Assembly: GCA_950097015.1 (NCBI GenBank)
Contig: CATNEN010000034.1
Location: 1,961,501-2,025,500 of the forward strand
Length of the DNA stretch: 64,000 nucleotides
Origin: Macrostomum hystrix
Lineage: Eukaryota > Platyhelminthes > Macrostomidae
Direction of reading: 5' to 3'
The notes under the pieces are model-generated. The model was not told the origin of the DNA, ran no database searches, and was given only the letters and a program-made list of their open reading frames with translations. A program made the translations under genes and the position numbers. Shown here piece by piece: positions 35,486 to 46,505 of the stretch (the first letter of the stretch is position 1; every line of letters starts with the position of its first letter).

Positions 35486-37064
35486 ATGAAAAGGCAAGAG
35501 ATTGCTAGAATTGTTGTGATTTTGCTTTTACTAATATGCGGCATTCTAGGACTAATTTCCATGCTGACTGATCAATGGGTAACTGGAACATTCGAGACTA
35601 CAGTCTATAAGCAAGACATCTGGGGATCAAGATGGGTTTATGATCGTAAGTGCATCATATTTTATGGAAAATATTATCAACTTGGCATTGTTTTGCGAAA
35701 AATTAACTCGATAATTCATTGCAGAAAGAATTTTGTGTGCCCGCGTATCTAGTGTGATTATGATCAGCAGCGCAGGAATTGCCTTGCTCGCCATACCTGC
35801 TGAAGCATGCTTACTGGAATGCAAGAACAGCACATTCTTGAAGATTGTATCTGTAATCTGCACTGTGCTAGCCTGTAAGTTAATATGCGCTTTATATATT
35901 TAAAAAGATATTCATATGTGTTATAAAGATTTAGTAATTGTCCATTTCCCTAATTATTACTGTATTGGCTTCTTAGCTACCTTGTTGGCTACCTAGTTAA
36001 TTTTTCAGAATTTTTTTATGTTTAATAATGTGCAAAATTGTGCACTGGCTCTATTTTGATGAATATGTCAGCTTATTTTGTATTAATAGCTAGATCCTTA
36101 AAAACACTTTCAAAACTATTTAGTAATAAATTCCAACCATTATAGCATATAGTTACGTCTTAGTTTACTCCATTAGTTTGTTTATTTTTTAGCTAGCTAG
36201 CCAATAAAGTTAAATTTTATCATATTGTCTATAATTTATATTTTATCCACAAAAATGCTTCACATCTTTTGGTAAACAAGATAAGCAAACAAGTTGCTAT
36301 TAACTTTCTTAGTCCTATAACTTGCAAGATAGCTAAAAATGTTTCAGCTCATTAGCTCTGGCCCTTAATAGAGAGGTCTGGAGCTTTCATGTAAATCCAT
36401 TATAAAATTTTCAAAAAGACTAAAGATTTTAAAATTTATTTTTAGCGGTTTTATGCTCAGCTAGGGCAGAATCAGGATAGCTTTTGATACTGCCCAGCAC
36501 AGCTATTGAATACTGGGTTATCTCACAGCCTTTCAATATGCCATACAATTACTATATATGCCAATTGTTAGATACCTTGCCAAACTCTGTTACCTATGAT
36601 TTGTCTTCTATATATTTCTAGCTAGCTATTAAGTGTAAAGTCTAAGAATGGTATAACTTCTCAAATGAGAAAATGCTATGCTCCTAGCTAATTGATCTCT
36701 TCCGTTATCCATTCAAACTAAACCATTATTAGTTAGAAGCCTATTATGCAGAACTTCAAAGTAGAAACTAACTAATATTTCGCCCGCAGTCATCACAAAC
36801 TTGAGCATGTGGTCCTGCATGATTGATTACACCCGTCGCCTAGTTGAGGAAACTCGAGGCAGCACCAATGTGCAGTTTGGCTATAGCTTGGCGCTGGCCA
36901 TCATAGCCTGCTTGGGCTTCCTGGTGGCCGCAGTGATCACCGGCTTGCTCGTGTGCATGAAGTTTGTGAAGCGCGACGCCACTGGCAAGCAGGCCATGCA
37001 GATGGGCGGCCAGCAGTCATTCCACGATGTGGCGGAGAGCGAGTTTGAGAGTCCTAAGTGGTGA
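35486..37064 (+). CDS. Claudin/PMP22-like four-pass membrane protein
   Basis: Exons 35486-35645, 35725-35874 and 36790-37064 join in frame to 194 residues, the usual size of claudin, EMP or PMP22 family members. Four hydrophobic segments are visible: residues about 8-28, 61-80, 91-110 and 135-160. The first extracellular loop has QWVTGTF...WGSRWVY, reminiscent of the W-rich claudin loop, but a full W-GLW-C-C signature is absent. The tail (KQAMQMGGQQSFHDVAE) is cytosolic and lacks a clear PDZ-binding end. Splice sites are GATC|GTAAGT, CATTGCAG|, GCCT|GTAAGT and CCCGCAG|. AATAAA lies at 37160-37165. A plasma-membrane or junction role is inferred from family resemblance only. Confidence 0.88.
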
Positions 37065-37159
37065 ATGAGATTGACTACTCAAAGTAGTAGCTGCGTCTAT
37101 TTCATTTTTTACTGCTTTGTTTTGCATTGAATTGCAGACTTTTTATATTACAAACTTTC

Positions 37160-37165
37160 AATAAA
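37160..37165 (+). terminator. Polyadenylation signal of claudin-like gene
   Basis: AATAAA is 96 bp past the stop codon. Sequence from 37166 to about 37975 is AT-rich with no gene seen. Confidence 0.65.
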
Positions 37166-37979
37166 TGTTCTACCTACCCCTTTTTCAAGTATTCACTATA
37201 CAATATAGGCGCATGTTGCCTAGACTAAGGCTGTATGCTGCCCTGGTGTCAATGTAGCCTCTCTGTTGGGAACTCTGGAATGCAAAAATATAACTTTTTA
37301 ATAATAAACATTCTTTTAGGTTAACTTTCTATATTTTGTTATGTTGCGATTAACACACTGAAACTTGATGCTGTTAATATGCTGTATGAAAATCACTTTG
37401 TAAATTTCCCGCCGCTTCATTGTTTTCCGTTTTATTTGAAAGACATTCCTCTATTTATATGCCCTGTACAACAATTCGCTATTTGCTAGGCTTACATTCC
37501 AAAGGAACAGCCATGTTCTGAAAGTACATTCCATTTATTGAGCAAGAAGAACTTTTAAATAGCGCAAGCACAGAATGTTTGCGCGGAAATTCGTAAATTA
37601 AAAAGTGACTTCTTCCAATCCGTTGTTTGTTAATCATTTATTTATAATTCGATAAGCATTGTAACTATCTTGTGTAAGGAACATACAATGTGACTGTGCT
37701 CTGCTCTTACTGTGTTATTAACGAGGCCCTTACTTTTTCAATGTTCTACAACATTCCACCCTGTTATTAAATTTATTATTGGCCGTTTTCATCTTATCGC
37801 AAGCTGCGACTTCTGCCTAAACTACTGGTAGATTCTATATTATAAATATAAGGTCATAGTCGCCTTACTTTTGCTTACTACTGCGCCGGGCTTCAGTAGT
37901 CTCGAGCGTTTTTTAATGTAAATTTTGCTACAAAAATATGATGTCTTATCTAGTTCCTTAATAATAATAATTGATTACA

Positions 37980-38245
37980 CCTGCCCCAATTGGGTCAGAT
38001 GTGCAGCCGACAGCACAGCCGCAGCTATTGCGCGGCGCATCTGAAGGCTGCGTACAGCTGTTCAGTCCACGGACTGGGGGGACGCCACACCCACCTTCAA
38101 TTATCCCAGCTGATGCTGGTACCCATTTAACAGCTGGGTGAACTGAAGCAATGCAGAGTTAAGTGTCTTGCTAAAGGACGCAAATTGTTCCAATGGAGTC
38201 GGGAATCGAACCCCCGACCTTCAAGTCGTGAGTCCGACGCCCTAA
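37980..38245 (-). mobile_element. tRNA-derived SINE with conserved central domain
   Basis: On the minus strand a tRNA-like head (GGGCGTCGGACTCACGACTT, then GGTCGGGGGTTCGATTCC) is followed by TTTAGCAAGACACTTAACTC, CCCAGCTGTTAAATGGGTAC and GGTGGGTGTGGCGTCC. The body resembles a central domain that I recall from widely distributed animal SINEs (MetaSINE-like); that assignment is from memory. Parts recur at 30030-30135 and 44500-44610. Confidence 0.75.
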
Positions 38246-38420
38246 ATGAATGTAGTTCCTTAATCTATGGATAACATTCAAACAGGTTAATACAGGATAA
38301 CAGGATAACATTCAATATAAGTATCGTATTCGGTTGCTAGGAAACATTTGCTTGTCTTCCTCTGTGACGCCTTTGTGGCTGATATGGCCGAGAAATTTAT
38401 TCAATTTATTTAACTTATAT

Positions 38421-38426
38421 TTTATT
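38421..38426 (-). terminator. Polyadenylation signal of cysteine-rich gene
   Basis: Minus-strand AATAAA about 100 bp past the stop at 38524. Confidence 0.6.
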
Positions 38427-38523
38427 GTCTCGATCCTCGATTGATTGATAAGCGATAATTAGATGATTATTTACATAGAATTTCAGAACCGATGAACTGA
38501 TTAGACACCCCAGACTACTCATG

Positions 38524-39609
38524 TCAGATGTTGGCGCTCCGTTTTGGCCTGCAGACTGGACACCTGGTGGGTAGGGGCATTTCCTTCTGGGTGCGGCACA
38601 GGCAGGTGGATTGGGTCCGCTTGCGTCTAACAATCAGACAGTGGCGCAACAGCAGACGGTACTGCTTCTGCCGCTCCGATACTCGGCAGTAGCAGCCCGT
38701 GCAGCTGCGGCTGCGACGGTCGATTCGACGCTCAGCTGTCGAATCTTTTTTTCTCTTTCGTCGACTCTCCGTTGCACCGCTGGTGGCTTTATCGGCGCAG
38801 CCATGCTTAGCAGTCCGTAGGCGAGCATATGGAGCCAGGATGAATGCGCTCCATACTACTGCTATCAGCAGCAGAAAGATCCCTGGGGCATTGAAAGGAC
38901 AGGGAAATGTGAAGGGAGGTGTAAAGTTGTCGTCGAAGGGAGGTGTGAAGTCGTTGTCGAAGGGAGGTGTGAAGTTGTCGAAGGGAGCTGTGAAGTTGTC
39001 GAAGGGAGGTGTGAAGTTGTCGAAGGGAGCTCTGAAGTTGTCGAAGGGAGGTGTGAAGTTGTCGAAGGGAGGTGTGAAGTTGTTGTCGAAGAGAGGTGTG
39101 AAGTTGTCGTCGAAGGGAGGTGTGAAGTCGTTGTCGAAGGGAGTTATGAAGTTGTTGTCGAAGGGAGGTGTGAAGTTGTCGAAGGGAGCTGTGAAGTTGT
39201 CGAAGGGAGGTGTGAAGTTGTCGAAGGGAGGCGTGAAGTTGTTGTCGAAGAGAGGTGTGCCGTTGTTGTCGAAGGGAGTTGTGAAGTTGTTGTCGAAGGG
39301 AGGTGTGAAGTTGTCGAAGGGAGCTGTGAAGCTGTCGAAGGGAGCTGTGAAGCTGTCGAAGGGAGGTGTGAAGTTGTCGAAGGGAGGCGTGAAGTTGTTG
39401 TCGAAGAGAGGTGTGCCGTTGTTGTCGAAGGGAGTTGTGAAGTTGTTGTCGAAGAGAGGTGTGCCGTTGTTGTCGAAGGGAGTTGTGAAGTTGTTGTCGA
39501 AGGGAGGTCTGAAGTTTCAAAATCCATTCTATCAAGCCTTACCAGAAACAGTCTGCACAGCTTCTATCGGCTTCGCAGGAGTTAAACTTTCAGCATTTTT
39601 GTCCGCCAT
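38524..39609 (-). CDS. Small basic cysteine-rich single-pass or secreted protein
   Basis: Not recognised as a known family. Exons 39609-39543 and 38882-38524 on the minus strand join in frame (TCTG|GTAAGG to GCCCCAG|) to 141 residues. The protein has a short polar N terminus (1-22), one hydrophobic segment (24-42) split from it by the intron, then a strongly basic region with RRKRKK (63-68) and RRIDRRSR (74-81) clusters that look like furin-type sites. The C-terminal third has eight Cys (83, 86, 88, 104, 116, 118, 130, 133). The ATG has a good context (AAAATGGCGG) and AATAAA follows the stop. It could be a type II membrane protein, a processed secreted factor, or a CxxC zinc-binding protein. 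The intron is almost entirely a minisatellite, which hides the gene from simple ORF searches. Confidence 0.72.
38918..39520. repeat. 21/24-bp intronic minisatellite
   Basis: Units of TGTGAAGTTGTCGAAGGGAG type, in 21- and 24-bp versions that differ by one TTG or TCG triplet, about 27 copies. Both lengths are multiples of three, so several frames stay open, including a 307-codon plus-strand ORF with KGGVKLS repeats that is a by-product. Confidence 0.92.
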
Positions 39610-39769
39610 TTTCTTTCTATAATTTTAAAACTAAATAGCTTCTATGTTTGCTTTCTCATTTAGATTTTTCCTAAATTGTCAAGCACTCTTGTTATAGTGC
39701 CACTGAAAAGTTAAGAGTTAAACTCTCTATGGTCTCAATGCTTGGTCTAAAGGAAAATACGATCTTAGG

Positions 39770-39900
39770 ATTGGTTTTCAACCTCTATTTCAAACTAAGT
39801 ATAACTTCAATTTCGTCCGCGAGACCTGCCTGTCCAAGTGAGAGTAAATCAATTTCACAAAAAGTAACTTCTTAGTTTGAAATAGAAGTTGAAAACCAAT
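39770..39900. mobile_element. Foldback (MITE-like) hairpin element
   Basis: ATTGGTTTTCAACCTCTATT opens the left arm; its near-perfect inverted match ends at 39900 (...GAAGTTGAAAACCAAT). Arms are about 38 bp around a 55-bp centre. Element lies between the 3' ends of the SK gene and the 5' end of the cysteine-rich gene. No clear target duplication. Confidence 0.75.
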
Positions 39901-40158
39901 ATGCGTAGCGCATTAATTCTTGCATACTTGGCAAATTGTTACCTGTAGATTTATTCAAAGCAAGACGAAAACATGTGCAATCATTAAGTACAAACGTACG
40001 ATGATGCACATGCCTTCCTGAGTCTCAAATTATTTTTTTCCTTTTACGACTGTACGACATCCAATGGCATTGGACCATGTCGATCTTCAGTTTTGAGAAT
40101 TTAAAGCATTGATCTACAATGACCAAACCAAACGCAAGCAGCAGTAGAATCTTTAAAT

Positions 40159-40164
40159 TTTATT
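40159..40164 (-). terminator. Polyadenylation signal of SK channel gene
   Basis: Minus-strand AATAAA 32 bp past the stop codon at 40196. Confidence 0.65.
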
Positions 40165-40195
40165 TAGATCATTGAAGTATTCCATCGATTGCTGC

Positions 40196-43100
40196 TCATT
40201 CAAGCCCAGATCGCGCCAGCAGCTTGTCAAGCTTCTTGTCTATGTCCAGTAGTCGAGCCTCGGCCTCCCTAACTCGACTCTGCAGCTGCTGCAGTCCAGC
40301 CAGGATAAAGCCCTGGTTCTTGTGCATCTCCAGCAGGCTGACAGAGCTGTCCGCCAGCCGGCGCTGGTCGCTCCTCAGCTGCCGAATCCTGTAGATGGAG
40401 TGCAGCAGGCGGCGCTGGTGGCGCAGACTGGCAGCCGAGTTCCCCGCCCGCCGGAACTTGTAGGCCAGCCAGCCCTCCTTGAGGATGTTGGCCGCCTGGT
40501 GGCGCATTCGCTTGCCCAATTCGGTGTCGATAACAAAGTTGTGCACGTACTTCTCAGCCCTGGACAGCTCCAGTCGGCGGGCCAGCACAGCCACGACGAG
40601 GGCAGTGACTCCAGTACCGAAAATCCCTGTTGCGTGTTTTAAAAACATTTTAAAATTGTTTTTAAAAACAATAACAATGATAGCCGACATTACTACATGA
40701 TGAGTTTATCAATAGAAAAATTATGCCTATATTGGTAGCTTTTTGCCACTAGACACCCCGACGAGAAATCGTTGAATATCTCGATTAGGCAGATGCTTTT
40801 TTATTCTGGAAGTTGTTTGATTGAGTAGAGCAGAAAGTTTTAGGCTGTGTTCTGGATAAACATGGCGATTCATTGAATATTTTTAGGATATACAGAAAAA
40901 AAGAAAAAATGTGGGTATTCCCCGTGATCTTTCTACTTTTAAGGGCACCTCTGTGTGTGTATTGTAGTACTTTTTTTAGAATTTCACGAAGCCTCAATAG
41001 TCTTATTGTTCCATCAATGGACCTCATGTACTTGGTGATCCTTTTACTATGGAGGGGAATCGTGAGTTTGAGAATCGCATTTTCCTTTTGACGCCAAAGC
41101 AGAGAGATACTGCTGCATCGGGGATGCAGAGTACAGATATTCCAGTTCTGTCGTGATCAGAATTGAGCCCGGCTGAGAAGCTGAAATTGAATGGAAGAGA
41201 AGAATCCGCACTTGTGTCAACTGTCGGCAAGGATTAGTCTTGCTTGAGCAGCAATCGGCTTTGGGATTTACTGCTCGCCGCTTGCCTGCATAATTTTCCT
41301 TTTCCCGGCTGAGAGATGCGGGCGCCGCAAATGCCAAGTCGGTGCGAGATGAAGCTGCAGCTCTGCTGGGAGACTCGGAGATTTCACAGACTCGAGATGA
41401 GTAGGCGACTTTGATGAAACAGAGAACCGTTAGAGAGGGATTCTACCCTTGATTAGAAGGGCAGTCCTGTTGGGCATTACTCTCGGTAATTGGCTGGTGC
41501 TCCAAGTGGATTTTACGAGTATGTAAAGAGACTCACTTGTTGTTTGCGATAAGTTTGGCCTTAAATGGCGAGCATACAGCAAAGATAACTGGGATGTCTT
41601 TCTGTACGATCTCAAAGTTTTTATTCTTGATCTATTTAATGAATGTTTTGGGTGAAGAGAAATGTCATTTTCAAAGGCGGAGGTTAACACGCCTCTCGCA
41701 CCAGGGTTCCTGACCTCGACTCCGCGGCAATTTGAGGGCCAATTAATGAGAATTAATGGGAATGTAGCTATCAATATTAACAAAATGTTTCTTTTCGTCT
41801 GAACAATTTCAAACAAAAAAATGAACTAACAAACGGGGGGTCGGTGGCAATGCGGTTATCGCGTTTGCCTCTCGCACCAAGGTCATTAAGTTCGATTCCA
41901 CTGCGAAGCCACATTTATTTGGGGCGCAGCCGCGGAGAGAAGGCTTGGGGGCTTGTCGTGCAATTTACGCCCTTGAGGGCCAACCTTAAAGGCACCATGA
42001 AATGTACACTGCCTGACGATGAGAAAGTCAGGGAAGATGTACACACCTGTGTGAGCGTACGCCTGCGTACAGTATCTGTGTGCTTATGTGCTCAGGAGTC
42101 AGCAAGACGGGCAGAATTGCCTATTGGCTGCGGGTATAGTGTCACTAAATGATGTGCCATTGCCTGCAGCCCTCCATACTCGTGCAATTATGTACGTATT
42201 ATTATTATTAATAAACTAAAAATGCTAAGTGAATAATGGATTTCTGAACTATTATTACATTAGTTATATTCGAGCTACACTACATCAAACACCCAGCTTT
42301 CACCTGTCAGTACAGCGATGCCTCGGCTGCAGTAGGTGTCTGGCACAATGTCTCCATAGCCGACCGTCAGGAACGTGATCGCAGTGAGCCACATGCTGTT
42401 GAGGAAGTTCTGATGCCTGCGGCCGCGGTACATCTCGCAGGCCCTTGTCGCCCAGCTGGCCCACACGAAGAGCACCAGAGCTGCGGCGGTCAGCACGTAC
42501 TCCGGGTAGAGACTCATCAGCGACTTGAAGATGAAACGAAAATTAAACGGTACCCGGTTGAGGGCGCCCAAACTCTGCGATGAGGCGTCCTGGAATAGCC
42601 GACTGTGCAGCACAAGCACCCGGCAGGCCAGGTAGAAGCGCAGGAACATCGGCAGGCCGAGGAGGACATCGACAGGAACTGGGTGCTGGCTCAGCTGACC
42701 TTCGAATTGCTTCATCTCCTGCTTTTGAAGCAGAGACGCCTCAGAAGTCCGCTGTCCCGGCGGCGGGTGGACAGCGCAGACGACGAGCTCCAGGAGCAGC
42801 CGGAGCAGCCGACTGGCGTCCAAGGCCAGGCGCCAGTCCTCCATGGAGTTGTCAATCATGAAGACCTTCACGTCCAGCCAGTGGTACCAGGAGATGAAGC
42901 CTAGCAGTATGACTGTAGAGAGGCTGATGAAGCTTTTCAGAATCGCGGAACCAATTTGATTTTTGCTGAGAGCGCCGGCGATGCACAGCTCGGTCTCAGC
43001 AATCATCAGGGCTATGCCAATCAGCGCGAACATCAGGCTGAGGTCGGCTAGCAGCTTGCGTCTGCAGCAATTGTTGAGATTCTTGTACGATTTGCTAACA

Positions 43101-43911
43101 TGTTTTCCAGTAGTCAATCTCAGGGAGATGTGAATATGGTCCTAACCGGTAATGAATTCTTCCACAGACATGTGGCCCGCTTGCCCCTATACCTGACCCT
43201 CCTCTGTGGTGACAGTAGACCCGCAGCCAGCGAGGAGGCAATTCTGCCCATTTCGCTGACTCCTGAGCACACACGCACACAGATACTGTACACAGGCACA
43301 CGCTCAGAAAGGTGTGTACATCTGCCCTGACTTTCTCATCGTCAAGCAGTGTACACTATTACTGTGCCTTGGGGGTTGGCCCTCAAAAGCGTAAATTTCA
43401 CGACAAGCCCCCAAGCCTTCTCTCCGCGGCTGCGCCCCCAAATGAATGTGGCCTCATCGCGGAATCGAGCTCATGACATTGGGTGCGAGAGGCAAACACG
43501 TTTGACGCTCTGCCCTTAATTGCTCTTCAGGGGACATCCCGGACACCGACTGGATGTGAGTCGATGAAGCTTCCACTGCGAACCTGTGGGCTGGGACCGG
43601 GTGCACCTTGACAAATGGTCCTCACCCTCTTTTACCTTGCGATGGCGATAGGGCCCTGGCTGTCTAATCAGTAATTCTCACCTGGCAAACAGCTCCTTTC
43701 GTCTAGCCAGCCTAGAGCCGACATTCTCATATTTGAATGATGACGGCACCCTTGATGACTTCCCAAACGATGTCGCTGCCTCCGCTGAACTTCCGTAGCC
43801 AGCGCCCGACGGCCGTCCATTCGACCCAACGCCAACCAGCGGAATGGCCGGATCGTCAAGCGGGGTGGCCAGGGTGGCCGTGGTGGCAACGGAGGCGGCG
43901 TCCGAGTTCAT
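40196..43911 (-). CDS. Small-conductance Ca2+-activated K+ channel (SK/KCNN)
   Basis: Exons on the minus strand: 43911-43682, 43061-42304 and 40626-40196. Phases fit exactly (GCCAG|GTGAGA to CTGCAG|; GACAG|GTGAAA to CAACAG|) and give 472 residues, shorter than vertebrate SK2. Tetrameric SK channels are opened by Ca2+ through bound calmodulin and shape after-hyperpolarisation. Exon 1 holds a Ser/Ala-rich cytosolic tail ending in the conserved NVGSRLARRKELF. Exon 2 encodes S1 to S6, including ETEL after S1, HSRLFQDASSQSLGALN in the S4-S5 region, and the pore TVGYGD with GYGD at 311-314. Exon 3 starts in S6 and encodes the calmodulin-binding domain (ARRLELSRAEKYVHNF...) and a coiled coil. Inverted SINEs lie in both introns. 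Confidence 0.95.
41665..41740 (+). mobile_element. SINE head fragment
   Basis: CGCCTCTCGCACCAGGGTTC followed by CCTCGACTCC repeats the box B part of the SINE head at 41840-41905. Only a fragment. The rest of SK intron 2 (40627-41664) shows no gene or clear repeat. Confidence 0.5.
41838..42220 (+). mobile_element. tRNA-derived SINE, plus copy, in SK intron 2
   Basis: Head GTGGCAATGCGGTTATCGCG (box A-like) and AAGTTCGATTCC (box B-like), body with GGCGCAGCCGCGGAGAGAAG, TGACGATGAGAAAGTCAGGG and ATGTACACACCTGTG, and an ATT-repeat tail ending near 42215. About 380 bp, nearly full length. Confidence 0.85.
43185..43515 (-). mobile_element. tRNA-derived SINE, minus copy, in SK intron 1
   Basis: Same family as 41838-42220 in opposite orientation. 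Shared blocks read here as complements: CCCTGACTTTCTCATCGTCA, CCAAGCCTTCTCTCCGCGGC and GGTGCGAGAGGCAAACACG. By eye more than 80 percent alike over about 300 bp. Confidence 0.85.
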
Positions 43912-44104
43912 GCTTCACTGACTGGATGATTAATTCATTTTGAATGCGACTTCTTAGATATTAACTTTAAAACATCAATGAACTCATAGCTTGCTCTCCC
44001 AATGCTGTGTACACCAGTTTAGTCCATGGATCCAAATTTCTAACCCAACTATATTCTGGCAGCCGTGTTGCAGCTAGATGAACTAAGGAACAAAAAACTT
44101 TTTG

Positions 44105-44180
44105 ATTCCCGGGGCCTGGGATTCGAACTCCGGACCGCAAGGTCAGAAGACCAAAGCTAAAACCACTAGACTGCAAGCAC
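44105..44180 (-). mobile_element. tRNA-derived SINE head
   Basis: Minus strand: TGCAGTCTAGTGGTTTTAG (box A-like), GGTCCGGAGTTCGAATCCC (box B-like), then an A-rich tail. Same type as 19860-19940. Confidence 0.65.
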
Positions 44181-44499
44181 TAAAAAAATGAACCAAAGAT
44201 AACTAACGACAAAAAATCCCCAGTTAAACGAGAAAAGTACAACGAAGGCGCGGCAAGCGTGGCATCAGGGCTGTGCAGCTAAATTCAAGTGACTCGCTCT
44301 GACATTCTGTTTCAGTCAGTCAGTTCGATGAATTTGAAATCGACCAGCCGTTCTCCCATGGGTTTCAGAATCCGGCGAGCTCTGATCGATTGATGCTTGA
44401 GAAGCTCGGGACTGCCTTCGTGAGTTATGCTTTAGAATTGAAATTTTAGGCCTGCAACGAATTTGCACAATGTCACTAAAGCGGCATGTGCTTTGTTGA

Positions 44500-44610
44500 C
44501 TAGATCGCGCTTGACGTTGGCACAGCCGCAGCTATAGCCCTCCCAGCTTCCAACGACTGTGTACGTCTGTTCAGTCCGTGGACTATAGAGGCCGATGCAC
44601 CTGCCCATAT
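44500..44610 (-). mobile_element. SINE fragment
   Basis: GCACAGCCGCAGCTAT and CTGTTCAGTCCGTGGACT occur in the same order as in the distal part of the SINE at 37980-38245. Confidence 0.55.
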
Positions 44611-45242
44611 TTCTACCCCCATCTGGTGCAGGTAAACAGTTTACAACAGTGTGAAGCAATTGTGAATCAAGGTAATTAATGGGTTGATTGCCTAGTCTTC
44701 ATTGGTTCCAAGCCTATGCGGATAACGGCAGAATCTTTTTCTCCTTCGCTACACCAAAGCCGCAAATAATTGTGTGGGCTGTCTAGCGGCGGCTCAGCAG
44801 ATCGATAAAATAAGTATTGATTTTCTTAGTAAACTAAAATCGATATGCTAGAATTTCAGAAGTGGCGCCTGAAACTTAGAGCAGCTTTGGGGATTCTAGC
44901 ATTCTGAGACAAGGTTTTTCAATTCGCAGATTTGTCGGAAAAGCGGATTAGTTAGCCAATGTTCTCACCCATAGAAACCATCTCATTCTTGTTCTCTACG
45001 GGGTTTGTTGCTGGAAGCCATTTCTAACTCTGCTTCGTTCGATTTCATTATCTCCTTGGAAGTGCTGCGTCTGCCGCTAATTTTCTGCGTCGAGTGAATC
45101 CATGCAGATTTCCTTGGGGATTCATTGGCCAGCCTTCGCATGATCGAGCCGGGGGCAGAACCGAGGGAGACAGTTTCGATTTTGACCATTCAGACTTTGG
45201 CATCGGCGGAACAAGGCCAATCGTTCGGGATAAAAGAGCTCC

Positions 45243-45675
45243 CACATTCTAAGAAAGACCTCACCTTACGAAAACGATCCCACATTCCAAGAAAGACCTC
45301 ACCTTGCGAAAACGATCCCACATTCCAAGAAAGACTTCACCTTACGAAAACGATTCCACATTCCAAGAAAGATCTCCCCTTACGAAAACGATTCCACATT
45401 TCAAGAAAGACCTCACCTTACGAAAACGATCCCACATTCCAAGAAAGACCTCACCTTACGAAAACGATCCCACATTCCAAGAAAGATCTCCTCTTACGAA
45501 AACGATTCCACATTCCAAGAAAGACCTCACCTTACGAAAACGATCCCACATTCCAAGAAAGACCTCACCTTACGAAAATGATCCCACATTCCAAGAAAGA
45601 CCTCACCTTACGAAAACGATTCCACATTCCAAGAAAGACCTCACCTTACGAAAACGATCACACATTACAAGAATA
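45243..45675. repeat. 38-bp minisatellite, about 11 copies
   Basis: CACATTCCAAGAAAGACCTC starts each 38-bp unit (45243, 45281, 45319 and so on). Unit length is not divisible by three, so the 140-180-codon frames across it are by-products. Confidence 0.93.
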
Positions 45676-46140
45676 ACTGATCCACACTCTTATAGAGATT
45701 CCAAATTCCAAGAAAGATTTCAGATAAGCAGAAACCGAAGTTGAAAGAATGCACCTATATAAAAATCTATAAAATGCGAGCCACTATTTCCTTTTATTTT
45801 TAGTGCGACTCCTTCCTATGCATTTGTACTTTGCTCACCTTTTTAATTTTTTTTTCGCTTGCCTATTACGCTTTAAGGTCATTCTGACCGCCCACCTGTA
45901 CAGTTTTAAACACCAACTCCGTTTTTTTAAGTGTCTTTGACCCATCATAATGGACTTGCTAAGGTTTTACTCAATTGACCTCTCTTTCTCCCTCTTTCAA
46001 TCGAATTTTATCGGCACTTAAAACTTAATATATACACAGCCTATCACGCCAAAAAAGTGCGTTTTTTTCTGCACTGAAATATTGGCGAATTTAAGTTAAT
46101 CTTCTGCGCTTCTTCTTTACTGTGTCATTGCCTGGGATTG

Positions 46141-46505
46141 GAGGTACTCTCCTCTCTCTCCCTCTTTCTCACTCACGCTCTCTCACACATTCTCTCACTC
46201 ACCCACTCTCACTAACCTTCTCTCACTCACGCTCTCTCACTCACCCTCTCTCACTCACCCACTCTCACTCTCCCTCTCTCACTCTACCTCTCTCACTCAC
46301 CCTCTCTCACTCACCCTCTCTCACTCACCCTCTCTCACTCACCCTCTCTCACACACCCTCTCTCACTCTCCCTCTCTCACTCACCCTCTCTCACACACCC
46401 TCTCTCACTCTCCCTCTCTCACTCACCCTCTCTCACTCACCCTCTCTCACTCACCCTCTCTCACTCACCCTCTCTCACACACCCTCTCTCACTCACGCTC
46501 CTATT
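46141..46505. repeat. CTCTCTCACTCACC simple repeat
   Basis: Pyrimidine-rich imperfect 14-bp repeat. Surrounding 45680-46140 and 46506-47640 show no recognised gene. Confidence 0.9.

Larger units (their letters stand above)
43912..45230. other. Upstream flank of SK gene with SINE pieces
   Basis: Contains a tRNA-like SINE head on the minus strand (44105-44180) and a second SINE fragment (44500-44610). No convincing exon; minus-strand frames at 44983-45245 were considered and left uncalled. Confidence 0.5.

Noticed and set aside
38699..39622. 307-codon plus-strand frame with KGGVKLS repeats, and minus-strand LRQLHTS and LPSTT frames
   Set aside because: These come from an array with units divisible by three. 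The minus-strand spliced model with its splice sites and poly(A) signal explains the region better.
44983..45245. Two overlapping minus-strand frames upstream of the SK gene
   Set aside because: Polar and plausible-looking, but no splice link to the SK exons, no domain, and two frames compete over the same bases.
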